The translations under genes and the position numbers were made by a program. 5,067 nucleotides of DNA from Bacteroidales bacterium. GTDB taxonomy: Bacteria > Bacteroidota > Bacteroidia > Bacteroidales > P3. This document shows positions 1 through 5,067 of this stretch, piece after piece. The notes under the pieces were generated by a model. It made no database searches. It saw only the letters and a list, made by a program, of their open reading frames with translations, and was not told the DNA's origin. Each line of letters starts with the position of its first letter. Position 1 is the stretch's first letter. The DNA lies in the NCBI GenBank assembly GCA_017507285.1, contig JAFWBF010000202.1, forward strand, positions 1 to 5,067. The letters run 5' to 3'.

Positions 1-379
1 CCTTAGCATTAGCTCTTTCGAGCGATAGCAACATCAACGAAGTCAACAACGTAAAGCACGCAAAAGGTTCAAAGAATATTCTTCTATAATCCCGAAACGG
101 GGAATTTTTAGAAGTTGCCTTAATGGTGGGGGTAAATTGATTTTTCCCCACGGTAAAATCAGTTTACCCCCGCCATATTTTATAAACAAGGCGTAAATAT
201 TGAAAACTCACACCCTATTATTCAATCTTTTTTTTAATATTTCAACATTCTGGATTTAACTTTTCAAGAAACTACTCGCATGCAAGCAAAAGGCACAGAA
301 TATTATTTTCTAGTTTTAGAATAATCGAGGCAAATGAAATTATGAACTGAAATTTATATGATAATTCAAAAAAATCTCG
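1..379. other. Left-edge non-coding stretch with two consecutive hairpins
   Basis: No gene is supported here. One + strand frame is open from the edge (position 3) to a TAA at 87-89 and would encode a 28-residue tail starting LALALSSDSN. It could be the end of a gene cut by the window, but it is too short and matches no family I know. Just after it, CTTCTA (81-86) pairs with TAGAAG (109-114) around an inner CCCG-AAA-CGGG hairpin, a possible 3' end structure. A 22-bp hairpin follows at 123-176 and is listed separately. A weak stem ATTGAA (199-204) / TTCAAT (221-226) is followed by eight T (228-235) and could be an AT-rich terminator. The rest is AT-rich leader DNA before the ostA-like gene. 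Confidence 0.5.
123..176 (+). repeat. 22-bp inverted repeat (long hairpin, possible terminator or palindromic element)
   Basis: The arm at 123-144 pairs along its full length with 155-176 around a 10-base loop (145-154). Twenty pairs are Watson-Crick. The other two (T127 with G172, T137 with G162) are G-U wobbles in + strand RNA but would be A-C mismatches in the opposite transcript, so the structure favours a rightward RNA. An outer GCCTT (117-121) / AAGGC (188-192) pair could close it further. The 3' side runs into ATTTTATAA rather than a clean T tract, so a terminator role is possible but not typical. A mobile palindromic (REP- or MITE-like) repeat is the alternative. The base pairing is certain; the function is not known. 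Confidence 0.7.
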
Positions 380-387
380 TACTTTTG
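380..387 (+). promoter_or_regulatory. Bacteroidetes-type -7 promoter element for the ostA-like gene
   Basis: TACTTTTG matches the Bacteroidetes -7 consensus TAnnTTTG exactly and is followed by CA. The expected -33 TTG is poor: the three bases 19 nt upstream (358-360) read ATG. Transcription would begin near 393-396, giving a leader of about 20 nt before the GTG at 416, which is normal for the phylum. Confidence 0.5.
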
Positions 388-415
388 CAAGCCAAAGATA
401 ATAAAAACACAATCA

Positions 416-1927
416 GTGAAAAAGATACTTTTAATATTGTTATTTAGCATATTATCGTCGATTGGATATTGTCAGAAATTTATAGAATATCAGTCGGGAA
501 TGGGTAGTCGCGATGCCGAAAAACCCGATATATGGGTATTATACAAGCAGGTTCATGGCACCCACGAAGGCATGGATTTGTATTCCGATTCGGCCCATTA
601 CGACACCAAACTTAACGACTTTACAGCTTTTAGAAATATAAAAATAGTGCTTACCGACACCACAACCATATATGGCGATAAGCTGTTTTACAACGGCAAC
701 ACGCGAATTGTGGAAATATGGGGAAAAGAAGTAGTATTTATCGACGGCGACACACGCCTTGTTACCACCCATTTGGTATACGACCGAAACAGCAGTACCG
801 CCAGCTATACAGCAGGTGCCGTTACTACCAACAAGGAAAATAAACTTGTAAGTGTGAAAGGTTTTTATTTTTCAAACACAAAAGAATTTCATGTGTTTGA
901 CAGTGTTGTATTGTCCGACACTGCTAGTATGATAATTACCGACACCCTACATTACAACACCAATACCAACATAGCGTTTTTTACAACCCCTACATATATA
1001 TATAGCGACAGTACAACTATATATAGCGAAAACGGATGGTACAACACCGGCAACGAAAAAGCTCATTCAGACAAAGCTACATCCATAACAAGCAAGGAGC
1101 AAAAACTTACATGCGACACTTTGGACTACGACAAGAAAAGGATGACAAGTATAGCCCGCCACAATGTAGCAATATCGGACAGCGTAAACAACCTTACGAT
1201 AATAGGACACTACGCCTACAGCAACGAACGTATACACCACATGTTTATAACCGATAGTGCTACCGCTATATTTGTTGATAAAAAAGATTCGCTACATCTG
1301 CATTCCGACACATTGTTTGCCACCACAAGCCACGGCAACAACTTCGAAACCATGGCTGCATACCATCATGTAAAGTTTTTTCGCAACGATATCCAAGGTA
1401 GTTGCGACTCTATCTTCTACAACATTCCCGATTCGATAATAACAATGTACTACGACCCTGTGATGTGGAGCGACGAAAACCAATTTACAGCCGACACCAT
1501 TGTGATGATGTTAGACACATCGGGAATAAAGGAAATACACCTCAAAGGCAACGCTTTTATAATACAGCAAGTTGACATAAATAAGTACAACCAGATAAAC
1601 GGCAAAACGGCAATAGTATACCTCGACGGAAGAAACCCAATATACTGCGACATTATTGGCAACGCCCAATCCATATACTACCTTACGGAAGAACAAGATG
1701 ATGGAACAGAAGCTCTATTAGGGGTAAACATAGGCATAGGTTCGGGAATAAGAATATATTTCAACGAAAACCGCGAACCGTCCAGAATTGTTACATACAC
1801 AAACCCCGACATGACAACGTATCCTATCAAAGACCTGCCCGAAGAAAAGAAAACTCTGAAAGGTTTCAAATGGTGTCATGACAAACGACCGTTGCATGTC
1901 AATGACATATATAAGCACAACAAATAG
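416..1927 (+). CDS. OstA/LptA-like exported protein (long Bacteroidetes OstA_2 type)
   Basis: This 503-residue protein resembles the OstA/LptA family, whose members form periplasmic beta-jellyroll bridges carrying lipopolysaccharide from the inner to the outer membrane. The start is GTG at 416. It is the only start in frame after the TAA at 362-364 that gives the typical MKK-hydrophobic signal peptide (residues 1-19, likely cut before Gln20). The body is built of repeats of about 30 residues, each with a polar-aromatic core such as LYSDSAHYD (55-63), IYGDKLFYN (85-93), IYSENGWYN (202-210) and LTCDTLDYD (231-239). The C-terminal third has the family blocks YNQINGKTAIVYLDG (391-405) and NAQSIYY (416-422), and the protein ends in FKW...RP (484-492). 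It is much longer than E. coli LptA (about 185 residues), as is usual in Bacteroidetes. The IGYC before the cut site is a poor lipobox, so a soluble periplasmic protein is more likely than a lipoprotein. Family assignment is firm; the exact role in LPS transport is inferred. Confidence 0.85.
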   Translation: MKKILLILLFSILSSIGYCQKFIEYQSGMGSRDAEKPDIWVLYKQVHGTHEGMDLYSDSAHYDTKLNDFTAFRNIKIVLTDTTTIYGDKLFYNGNTRIVEIWGKEVVFIDGDTRLVTTHLVYDRNSSTASYTAGAVTTNKENKLVSVKGFYFSNTKEFHVFDSVVLSDTASMIITDTLHYNTNTNIAFFTTPTYIYSDSTTIYSENGWYNTGNEKAHSDKATSITSKEQKLTCDTLDYDKKRMTSIARHNVAISDSVNNLTIIGHYAYSNERIHHMFITDSATAIFVDKKDSLHLHSDTLFATTSHGNNFETMAAYHHVKFFRNDIQGSCDSIFYNIPDSIITMYYDPVMWSDENQFTADTIVMMLDTSGIKEIHLKGNAFIIQQVDINKYNQINGKTAIVYLDGRNPIYCDIIGNAQSIYYLTEEQDDGTEALLGVNIGIGSGIRIYFNENREPSRIVTYTNPDMTTYPIKDLPEEKKTLKGFKWCHDKRPLHVNDIYKHNK

Positions 1928-1937
1928 CAGTAAAAAA

Positions 1938-1952
1938 CTGACATTATGTCAG
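1938..1952. promoter_or_regulatory. 15-bp perfect palindrome upstream of grpE, candidate operator
   Basis: CTGACAT-T-ATGTCAG is a perfect inverted repeat with 7-bp arms and one central base. It starts 11 bp after the ostA-like stop codon and ends 12 bp before the sigma-54-like element. Its size and symmetry suit a dimeric DNA-binding regulator of the grpE-dnaJ unit. It is not the CIRCE element of HrcA (TTAGCACTC-N9-GAGTGCTAA). The regulator is unknown; the binding role is inferred from symmetry and position. Confidence 0.5.
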
Positions 1953-1964
1953 AGCAACACACTT

Positions 1965-1980
1965 TGGCAAACTTTTTGAG
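1965..1980 (+). promoter_or_regulatory. Sigma-54-like -24/-12 promoter before grpE
   Basis: TGGCAA (1965-1970), five bases, then TTGAG (1976-1980) follows the sigma-54 layout TGGCAC-N5-TTGCA with correct spacing. The visible departures are A for C at the end of the -24 box, A for C in the -12 GC doublet and G for A at the last position. No good -33/-7 pair for the primary Bacteroidetes sigma factor fits here: ACTTTTTG at 1971-1978 lacks the TA, and there is no TTG 19 bp upstream. If used, transcription would begin near 1990, downstream of the ATG at 1983, which favours the start at 2031. Confidence 0.4.
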
Positions 1981-2030
1981 ACATGATAAAGAAGATAAAA
2001 AATATATTGAAAACATATAACACAACAAAT

Positions 2031-2609
2031 ATGAAACCCGAAAATACCAATACAAAAGATACAGAAAAAGTAGAAAACATCAACGAGAGTACCGAAGAAA
2101 CTACCGAACAACAAAACACTAAAGATACCAAAGCCGGCAAGAAAAAAGAAAGCAAGGACGACAAACTACAAGAAATGGGCGAAAAAATGGCCGAGCTAAA
2201 CGACAAATATCTAAGACTATATTCGGAGTTTGAAAACTACAGAAAACGCACAAACCAAGAAAAAGCCGACCTTATAAAATACGGTAGCGAAGAAATGATA
2301 AAGGCAATCTTGCCCGTAGTGGACGACTACGAAAGGGCTATACAAGCCTTTGACCAAAACGACGATGCAGCAGCTTTGAAAGAAGGTGTAGTGCTAATAT
2401 ACAACAAACTTATAAACACCCTTTCGCAAAAAGGACTGAAAGCTATAGAAGCCAAAGGCGAAAAGTTTGATGAAAACCTACACGAAGCAGTAGCCCAATT
2501 CCCTGCCACTGACGAAGAACAAAAAGGCAAAGTTATAGACGAAGTACTGAAAGGCTACTACCTACACGACAAGGTGATACGATATGCCAAAGTAGTAGTG
2601 GCAATATAA
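2031..2609 (+). CDS. grpE: Nucleotide exchange factor GrpE
   Basis: GrpE is the cytoplasmic dimeric exchange factor that releases ADP from DnaK so the chaperone cycle can continue. From ATG 2031 the protein has 192 residues, close to the usual 180-210. Residues 1-45 are a charged, disordered Lys/Glu/Thr tail. Residues 45-95 form the long dimerising helix, including FENYRKRT at 67-74. The C-terminal beta-wing carries the full GrpE signature: FDENLHEAV at 146-154, then 20 residues, then GYYLHDKVIRYAKVVV at 175-190. The same frame reaches an ATG at 1983, which would add 16 basic residues (MIKKIKNILK...). I prefer 2031 because it follows an A-rich leader, gives an acidic/polar N-terminus as in relatives, and lies downstream of the predicted transcription start. 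dnaJ follows after 91 bp, probably cotranscribed. Function is certain; the start is a judgement. Confidence 0.93.
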   Translation: MKPENTNTKDTEKVENINESTEETTEQQNTKDTKAGKKKESKDDKLQEMGEKMAELNDKYLRLYSEFENYRKRTNQEKADLIKYGSEEMIKAILPVVDDYERAIQAFDQNDDAAALKEGVVLIYNKLINTLSQKGLKAIEAKGEKFDENLHEAVAQFPATDEEQKGKVIDEVLKGYYLHDKVIRYAKVVVAI

Positions 2610-2640
2610 AAACAATTTACAATCCGAAAAAAACGACTGA

Positions 2641-2678
2641 TGGCTGTTCATTTATGGATAACTTTAAACCGTCAGCCA
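2641..2678 (+). repeat. Small inverted repeat in the grpE-dnaJ gap
   Basis: TGGCTG (2641-2646) pairs with CAGCCA (2673-2678) across a 26-base loop, followed by an A-rich stretch rather than T residues, so it is not a terminator. It could slow or tune readthrough between the two co-chaperone genes, or protect the dnaJ 5' end. Within it, CTG (2637-2639), 19 bases, and TAACTTTA (2659-2666) loosely resemble a -33/-7 promoter with one mismatch in each box. Confidence 0.3.
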
Positions 2679-2700
2679 AAAATATAAGATAACATTAGAG

Positions 2701-3858
2701 ATGGCAAAAAGAGATTATTACGAAGTACTGGGGGTATCTAAAACAGCTACTGCCGATGAGATGAAGAAAGCTTATCGCAAATTGGCTCTTAAATACCACC
2801 CTGATAAAAACCCGGGCGACAAAGAGGCTGAGGAAAAATTCAAAGAAGCTGCTGAGGCTTACGACGTATTGTCGAACCCGGATAAGAAGGCTCGATACGA
2901 CCAATTTGGCCATGCCGGAGTGGACGGACAAGGCGGTTTTGGTGGCACCGGCGGAATGAGCATGGACGACATCTTTTCGCAATTTGGCGATATATTTGGA
3001 AGTTTCTTTGGCGGTGGTGGCGGATTCCGTGGCTTTGGAGGTGCTTCGGGTGGCGGACGACGACATGTACAAAAAGGTAGCAACCTAAGAATAAAGGTAA
3101 AGCTTACCCTGGAAGAAATAGAAAAAGGCGCCGAGAAAAAGATAAAAGTAAACAAATATGTACCCTGTAAAGCCTGCAACGGTACAGGATCGAAAAACAA
3201 CAACTTCGAAACCTGCCCCACCTGCCATGGTAGCGGTATGGTTACACAAATGACACGAACCATATTGGGAACAATGCAAACACAAAGTGTATGCCCCAAT
3301 TGTGGCGGAGAAGGCAAGATAATAAAAGACAAATGTACCGAATGCCACGGCGACGGAATAGTGAAAGCCGAAGAAGTTATAACAATAAATATTCCTGCCG
3401 GTGTATATGACGGCATGCAACTGTCAATGACTGGCAAGGGAAATGCTGCTCCAAGAGGTGGTATAAACGGCGACCTTATAATACTGATAGAAGAAATACC
3501 TCACGAACTTTTCGAACGCCAGGAAAACAACCTTTACCATAATACCTTTATAACCTTTGCCGATGCTGCCATGGGGGCAAGTATTGAAGTACCCACACTG
3601 AACGGAAAGGTAAGAATAAAGATAGAGCAAGGTACACCAAGCGGAAAGATACTAAGACTGAAAGGTAAAGGCCTTCCGGACATAAACGGATATGGACGCG
3701 GCGACCTATTGGTAAACGTAAACGTGTGGGTGCCAAAAAGCCTTACCAAAGAAGAACGCGAACTACTGGAAAAACTTTCAAAAAGTCCAAACTTCCAGCC
3801 TAATCCTACCAAACAGGAAAAAGGTTTCTTCGACAAGATGAAAGATTTGTTCAACTAA
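2701..3858 (+). CDS. dnaJ: Chaperone protein DnaJ (type I, Hsp40)
   Basis: DnaJ delivers unfolded proteins to DnaK and stimulates its ATPase in the cytoplasm. At 385 residues it is close to E. coli DnaJ (376). The J domain spans residues 4-70, with the catalytic HPD at 33-35 and QFGHAG at 68-73. A Gly/Phe-rich linker (73-121) contains GGTGGMSMDDIFSQFGDIFG, including the conserved DIF motifs. The zinc domain (156-219) has all four CxxCxGxG repeats intact: CKACNGTG (156-163), CPTCHGSG (172-179), CPNCGGEG (198-205) and CTECHGDG (212-219). The C-terminal substrate-binding domain runs from about 222 to 345, with GDLIILIEEIPHELFER (257-273) and GDLLVNVNVWVPKSL (334-348). All parts of a type I DnaJ are present. 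The ATG at 2701 gives the standard MAKRDYYEVLGV start; no Shine-Dalgarno is visible, as is normal in this phylum. It is preceded by grpE and followed directly by a terminator, so it ends the operon. dnaK is not in the window. Confidence 0.98.
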   Translation: MAKRDYYEVLGVSKTATADEMKKAYRKLALKYHPDKNPGDKEAEEKFKEAAEAYDVLSNPDKKARYDQFGHAGVDGQGGFGGTGGMSMDDIFSQFGDIFGSFFGGGGGFRGFGGASGGGRRHVQKGSNLRIKVKLTLEEIEKGAEKKIKVNKYVPCKACNGTGSKNNNFETCPTCHGSGMVTQMTRTILGTMQTQSVCPNCGGEGKIIKDKCTECHGDGIVKAEEVITINIPAGVYDGMQLSMTGKGNAAPRGGINGDLIILIEEIPHELFERQENNLYHNTFITFADAAMGASIEVPTLNGKVRIKIEQGTPSGKILRLKGKGLPDINGYGRGDLLVNVNVWVPKSLTKEERELLEKLSKSPNFQPNPTKQEKGFFDKMKDLFN

Positions 3859-3866
3859 AATACATT

Positions 3867-3899
3867 AAAGGCAACTACCGCTGGTGTTGCCTTTTTTTT
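3867..3899 (+). terminator. Rho-independent terminator after dnaJ
   Basis: AAAGGCAAC (3867-3875) pairs perfectly with GTTGCCTTT (3886-3894). The stem extends by ACC/GGT (3877-3879 / 3883-3885) past one bulged T, leaving a three-base loop, and the helix runs straight into eight T (3892-3899). It begins 8 bp after the dnaJ stop codon and closes the grpE-dnaJ unit. Confidence 0.93.
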
Positions 3900-3978
3900 A
3901 ATTTCCTCACCCCCTACTCCTACACATCCAAACCATAACCCATATAAGTTAGACTACAAAAGTGCCATAGTTTCAACC

Positions 3979-4019
3979 CAAAACTCCCATGGTTTTGTCC
4001 CCTAAGTATGGGAGTTTTG
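3979..4019. repeat. 12-bp perfect inverted repeat with 17-base loop
   Basis: CAAAACTCCCAT (3979-3990) is the exact reverse complement of ATGGGAGTTTTG (4008-4019). The 3' arm ends in four T in + strand RNA, and the reverse strand shows the same arrangement, so it could act as a backup or bidirectional terminator. It sits 80 bp beyond the dnaJ terminator. A mobile palindromic repeat is the alternative. Pairing is certain, role unknown. Confidence 0.55.
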
Positions 4020-4141
4020 ATAGCTAAACCACATAGTTGTAAAACGCATCTACGGCGATTGAAAAAACATATATCCTAAATGACTAAACCGCCATAAATG
4101 CATAGATGATGTACACTTCGTATCCCACCTAATCAGATGGT

Positions 4142-4272
4142 CGATTTACAAATCGTTGCTAAAATAATCATATATGCCATACAGGCAATTTTCAAATCGC
4201 CTATACCTAAATTACTTATACCATTATTGGAATTGATAACAACGATAGGGAGACGATTTGCAAATCGTTTCT
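4142..4272. repeat. Cluster of three related ATTT/AAAT-core palindromes
   Basis: Three short inverted repeats share a core. The first is CGATTT-AC-AAATCG at 4142-4155. The second, at 4183-4202, pairs AGGC with GCCT and ATTT with AAAT around a TC centre, with a single A/C mismatch. The third is the perfect 16-bp palindrome ACGATTTGCAAATCGT at 4253-4268, which extends to 4249-4272 with two G-U pairs in + strand RNA. They are spaced by about 30-50 bp. Such short dispersed palindromes often belong to REP-like families in bacterial genomes; copy number elsewhere cannot be judged from this window. Confidence 0.5.
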
Positions 4273-4307
4273 ACATATCTACCCACAAAAAATATCAGAA
4301 AAATTTA

Positions 4308-4337
4308 TTGTTTATTTCAAAAATATGTGTATCTTTG
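4308..4337 (+). promoter_or_regulatory. Bacteroidetes -33/-7 promoter for the LRR gene
   Basis: TTG (4308-4310), a 19-bp spacer and TATCTTTG (4330-4337) match the primary Bacteroidetes sigma consensus TTG-N19-TAnnTTTG in both boxes and in spacing. Transcription should begin near 4343-4346, giving an AT-rich leader of roughly 37 nt before the ATG at 4382, with no Shine-Dalgarno. Confidence 0.8.
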
Positions 4338-4381
4338 CACCGTCAAATCTGTATGAATATTTATATCAAAATAGTAATTAT

Positions 4382-5067
4382 ATGAGAAAAAGATTTTTAG
4401 CATTAGCATTAGCAGTATTGGCTGTATTACCAACTGCATGGGCATACGACTTTAGTGCCACAAGCCCAAGCGGACACACATTGTACTACGAAATAATTAG
4501 CGGAACTACCAATGTAGGAGTCGTAAGACCGGGAACCAACAGTACTTACAACAATTATGTTACAGGAAATGTAGTTATACCGGACACAGTAATATACAAT
4601 GGAGTTACTTATAATGTAACAGAATTAAAAACTCTCAACAATAATCTCACTTCCGGCACTTTTGGCAATTGTACTTATATAACCTCTGTAACAATTCCCA
4701 ATTCGGTTACTATTATTGGAAATTATGCTTTTTACGGTTGTAGCGGTTTAACCTCCATTACTATTTCTAATAGTGTTACATCTATTGGAAATAGTGTTTT
4801 CTGGGGTTGTAGCAGTTTGACTTCTGTTAATATTCCTAATTCGGTTACGTATATTGGAAGTGCTGCTTTTTTTAATTGTAGCAGTTTGACTTCTGTTAAT
4901 ATTCCTAATTCGGTTACGTATATTAGATCTTCGACTTTCGGTGGTTGTACTAGTTTAACCTCGGTTACTATTCCTAATAGTGTTACTTCTATTGGACAAG
5001 CTGCTTTCAGCAGTTGTAGCGGTTTAACCTCCGTAACTATTCCTAATAGTGTTACTTCTATTGGATA
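4382..5067 (+). CDS. Secreted BspA-like leucine-rich-repeat (LRR_5) protein, 3' end outside window
   Basis: The frame is open from ATG 4382 to the edge: 228 full codons, truncated on the right. Residues 1-21 are a clear signal peptide (basic MRKR, hydrophobic LALALAVLAVL, cut after AWA), so the product is exported. Residues 22-96 form the N-terminal cap typical of Bacteroidales BspA-like proteins, with SGHTLYYEI (30-38) and VTGNVVIPDTVIYNGVTYNV (60-79). From Cys97 there are 23-residue LRR_5 repeats of the form CSSLTSVxIPNSVTxIGxxAF, starting at Cys97, 120, 143, 166, 189 and 212: five complete and one cut by the edge. BspA-type proteins are surface proteins, some of which mediate binding to host or bacterial partners. 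The ligand here is unknown, and a C-terminal sorting signal, if any, lies outside the window. It has its own promoter and lies 523 bp beyond dnaJ, so it is a separate unit. Confidence 0.92.
   Translation, partial: MRKRFLALALAVLAVLPTAWAYDFSATSPSGHTLYYEIISGTTNVGVVRPGTNSTYNNYVTGNVVIPDTVIYNGVTYNVTELKTLNNNLTSGTFGNCTYITSVTIPNSVTIIGNYAFYGCSGLTSITISNSVTSIGNSVFWGCSSLTSVNIPNSVTYIGSAAFFNCSSLTSVNIPNSVTYIRSSTFGGCTSLTSVTIPNSVTSIGQAAFSSCSGLTSVTIPNSVTSIG
4670..5067 (+). repeat. 69-bp tandem repeats encoding the LRR_5 units
   Basis: Units begin at the Cys codons at 4670, 4739, 4808, 4877, 4946 and 5015, exactly 69 bp apart; the sixth is cut by the edge. Two neighbours are identical over 49 bp (4807-4855 and 4876-4924). 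The repeats use T-ending codons (ATT, ACT, CCT, AGT), unlike the A-ending ATA and ACA common in the N-terminal cap, which suggests expansion from one ancestral unit. Confidence 0.9.

Larger units (their letters stand above)
3900..4307. other. Non-coding spacer between dnaJ and the LRR gene
   Basis: About 400 bp without a credible gene. It is AT-rich, with stop codons in most frames. An 82-codon open frame beginning at 4137 runs through the palindromes, the promoter and the LRR gene start, and is rejected as a gene. The stretch contains the inverted repeat at 3979-4019 and the palindrome cluster at 4142-4272, listed separately. No tRNA or other RNA gene is recognisable. Confidence 0.6.

Noticed and set aside
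461..475. Lipoprotein signal (lipobox ending in Cys19) in the ostA-like protein
   Set aside because: The residues before Cys are I-G-Y; Tyr at the -1 position is not accepted in a lipobox. A signal peptidase I cut before Gln20 fits better.
1036..1257. 73-codon + strand open frame inside the ostA-like gene
   Set aside because: It is an out-of-frame overlap fully contained in a long gene with convincing family features.
1938..1952. CIRCE/HrcA operator upstream of grpE
   Set aside because: The palindrome is CTGACAT/ATGTCAG with a 1-bp centre, not TTAGCACTC-N9-GAGTGCTAA.
2859..3437. 192-codon open frame on the minus strand inside dnaJ
   Set aside because: It is the antisense of the Gly/Phe-rich and zinc-finger parts of dnaJ, giving a Pro-rich, family-less translation; the + strand gene is unmistakable.
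4137..4385. 82-codon + strand open frame upstream of the LRR gene
   Set aside because: It runs through two palindromes, the -33/-7 promoter and the first base pairs of the LRR gene, has an AT-driven composition and no recognisable domain.
4397..4414. Shared TTAGCATTAGC string with the left edge (3-13)
   Set aside because: An 11-bp match arising from Leu-Ala codons in the signal peptide; no further similarity around it, so no long direct repeat or mobile-element boundary.
4670..5067. CRISPR-like array of regularly spaced repeats
   Set aside because: The 69-bp periodicity is a multiple of three, in frame, and encodes LRR_5 units; there are no unique spacers between conserved repeats.

Overview
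This window looks like chromosomal DNA of a member of Bacteroidota, most likely the order Bacteroidales. The DNA is AT-rich. The start codons lack Shine-Dalgarno sequences and sit behind A-rich leaders. Two promoters carry the Bacteroidetes -7 motif TAnnTTTG, and the one at the right edge also has a well-spaced -33 TTG. The gene content fits too: an OstA/LptA-like protein of the long Bacteroidetes type, a grpE-dnaJ pair without dnaK beside it, and a BspA-type leucine-rich-repeat surface protein.

Layout. Positions 1-379 hold no gene I can support. They contain two consecutive inverted repeats, one of them a 22-bp stem without a true mismatch in + strand RNA. An ostA-like gene (416-1927, GTG start) encodes an exported protein made of about twelve ~30-residue repeats. 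The gap after it carries a 15-bp perfect palindrome and, 12 bp further on, a sequence close to a sigma-54 -24/-12 promoter. These precede grpE (2031-2609; the reading frame also offers an earlier ATG at 1983). After 91 bp with a small inverted repeat comes dnaJ (2701-3858), which ends in a strong intrinsic terminator (3867-3899). Positions 3900-4307 are non-coding and contain a 12-bp inverted repeat and a cluster of three related ATTT/AAAT-core palindromes. A clear Bacteroidetes promoter (4308-4337) then drives a secreted LRR_5/BspA-like gene (4382 to beyond the right edge), whose 69-bp tandem repeats are partly identical at the DNA level.

How the parts relate. GrpE (nucleotide exchange factor) and DnaJ (J-domain co-chaperone) are the two partners of DnaK, which must be encoded elsewhere. 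They appear to form one transcription unit, with its own regulatory sequence upstream and a terminator downstream. The ostA-like gene belongs to envelope biogenesis (the LPS transport family) and is probably separately promoted. The LRR gene is an independent surface-protein unit. I see no clearly novel multi-gene system. The most interesting non-coding signals are the palindrome plus sigma-54-like element before grpE and the long hairpin at 123-176.
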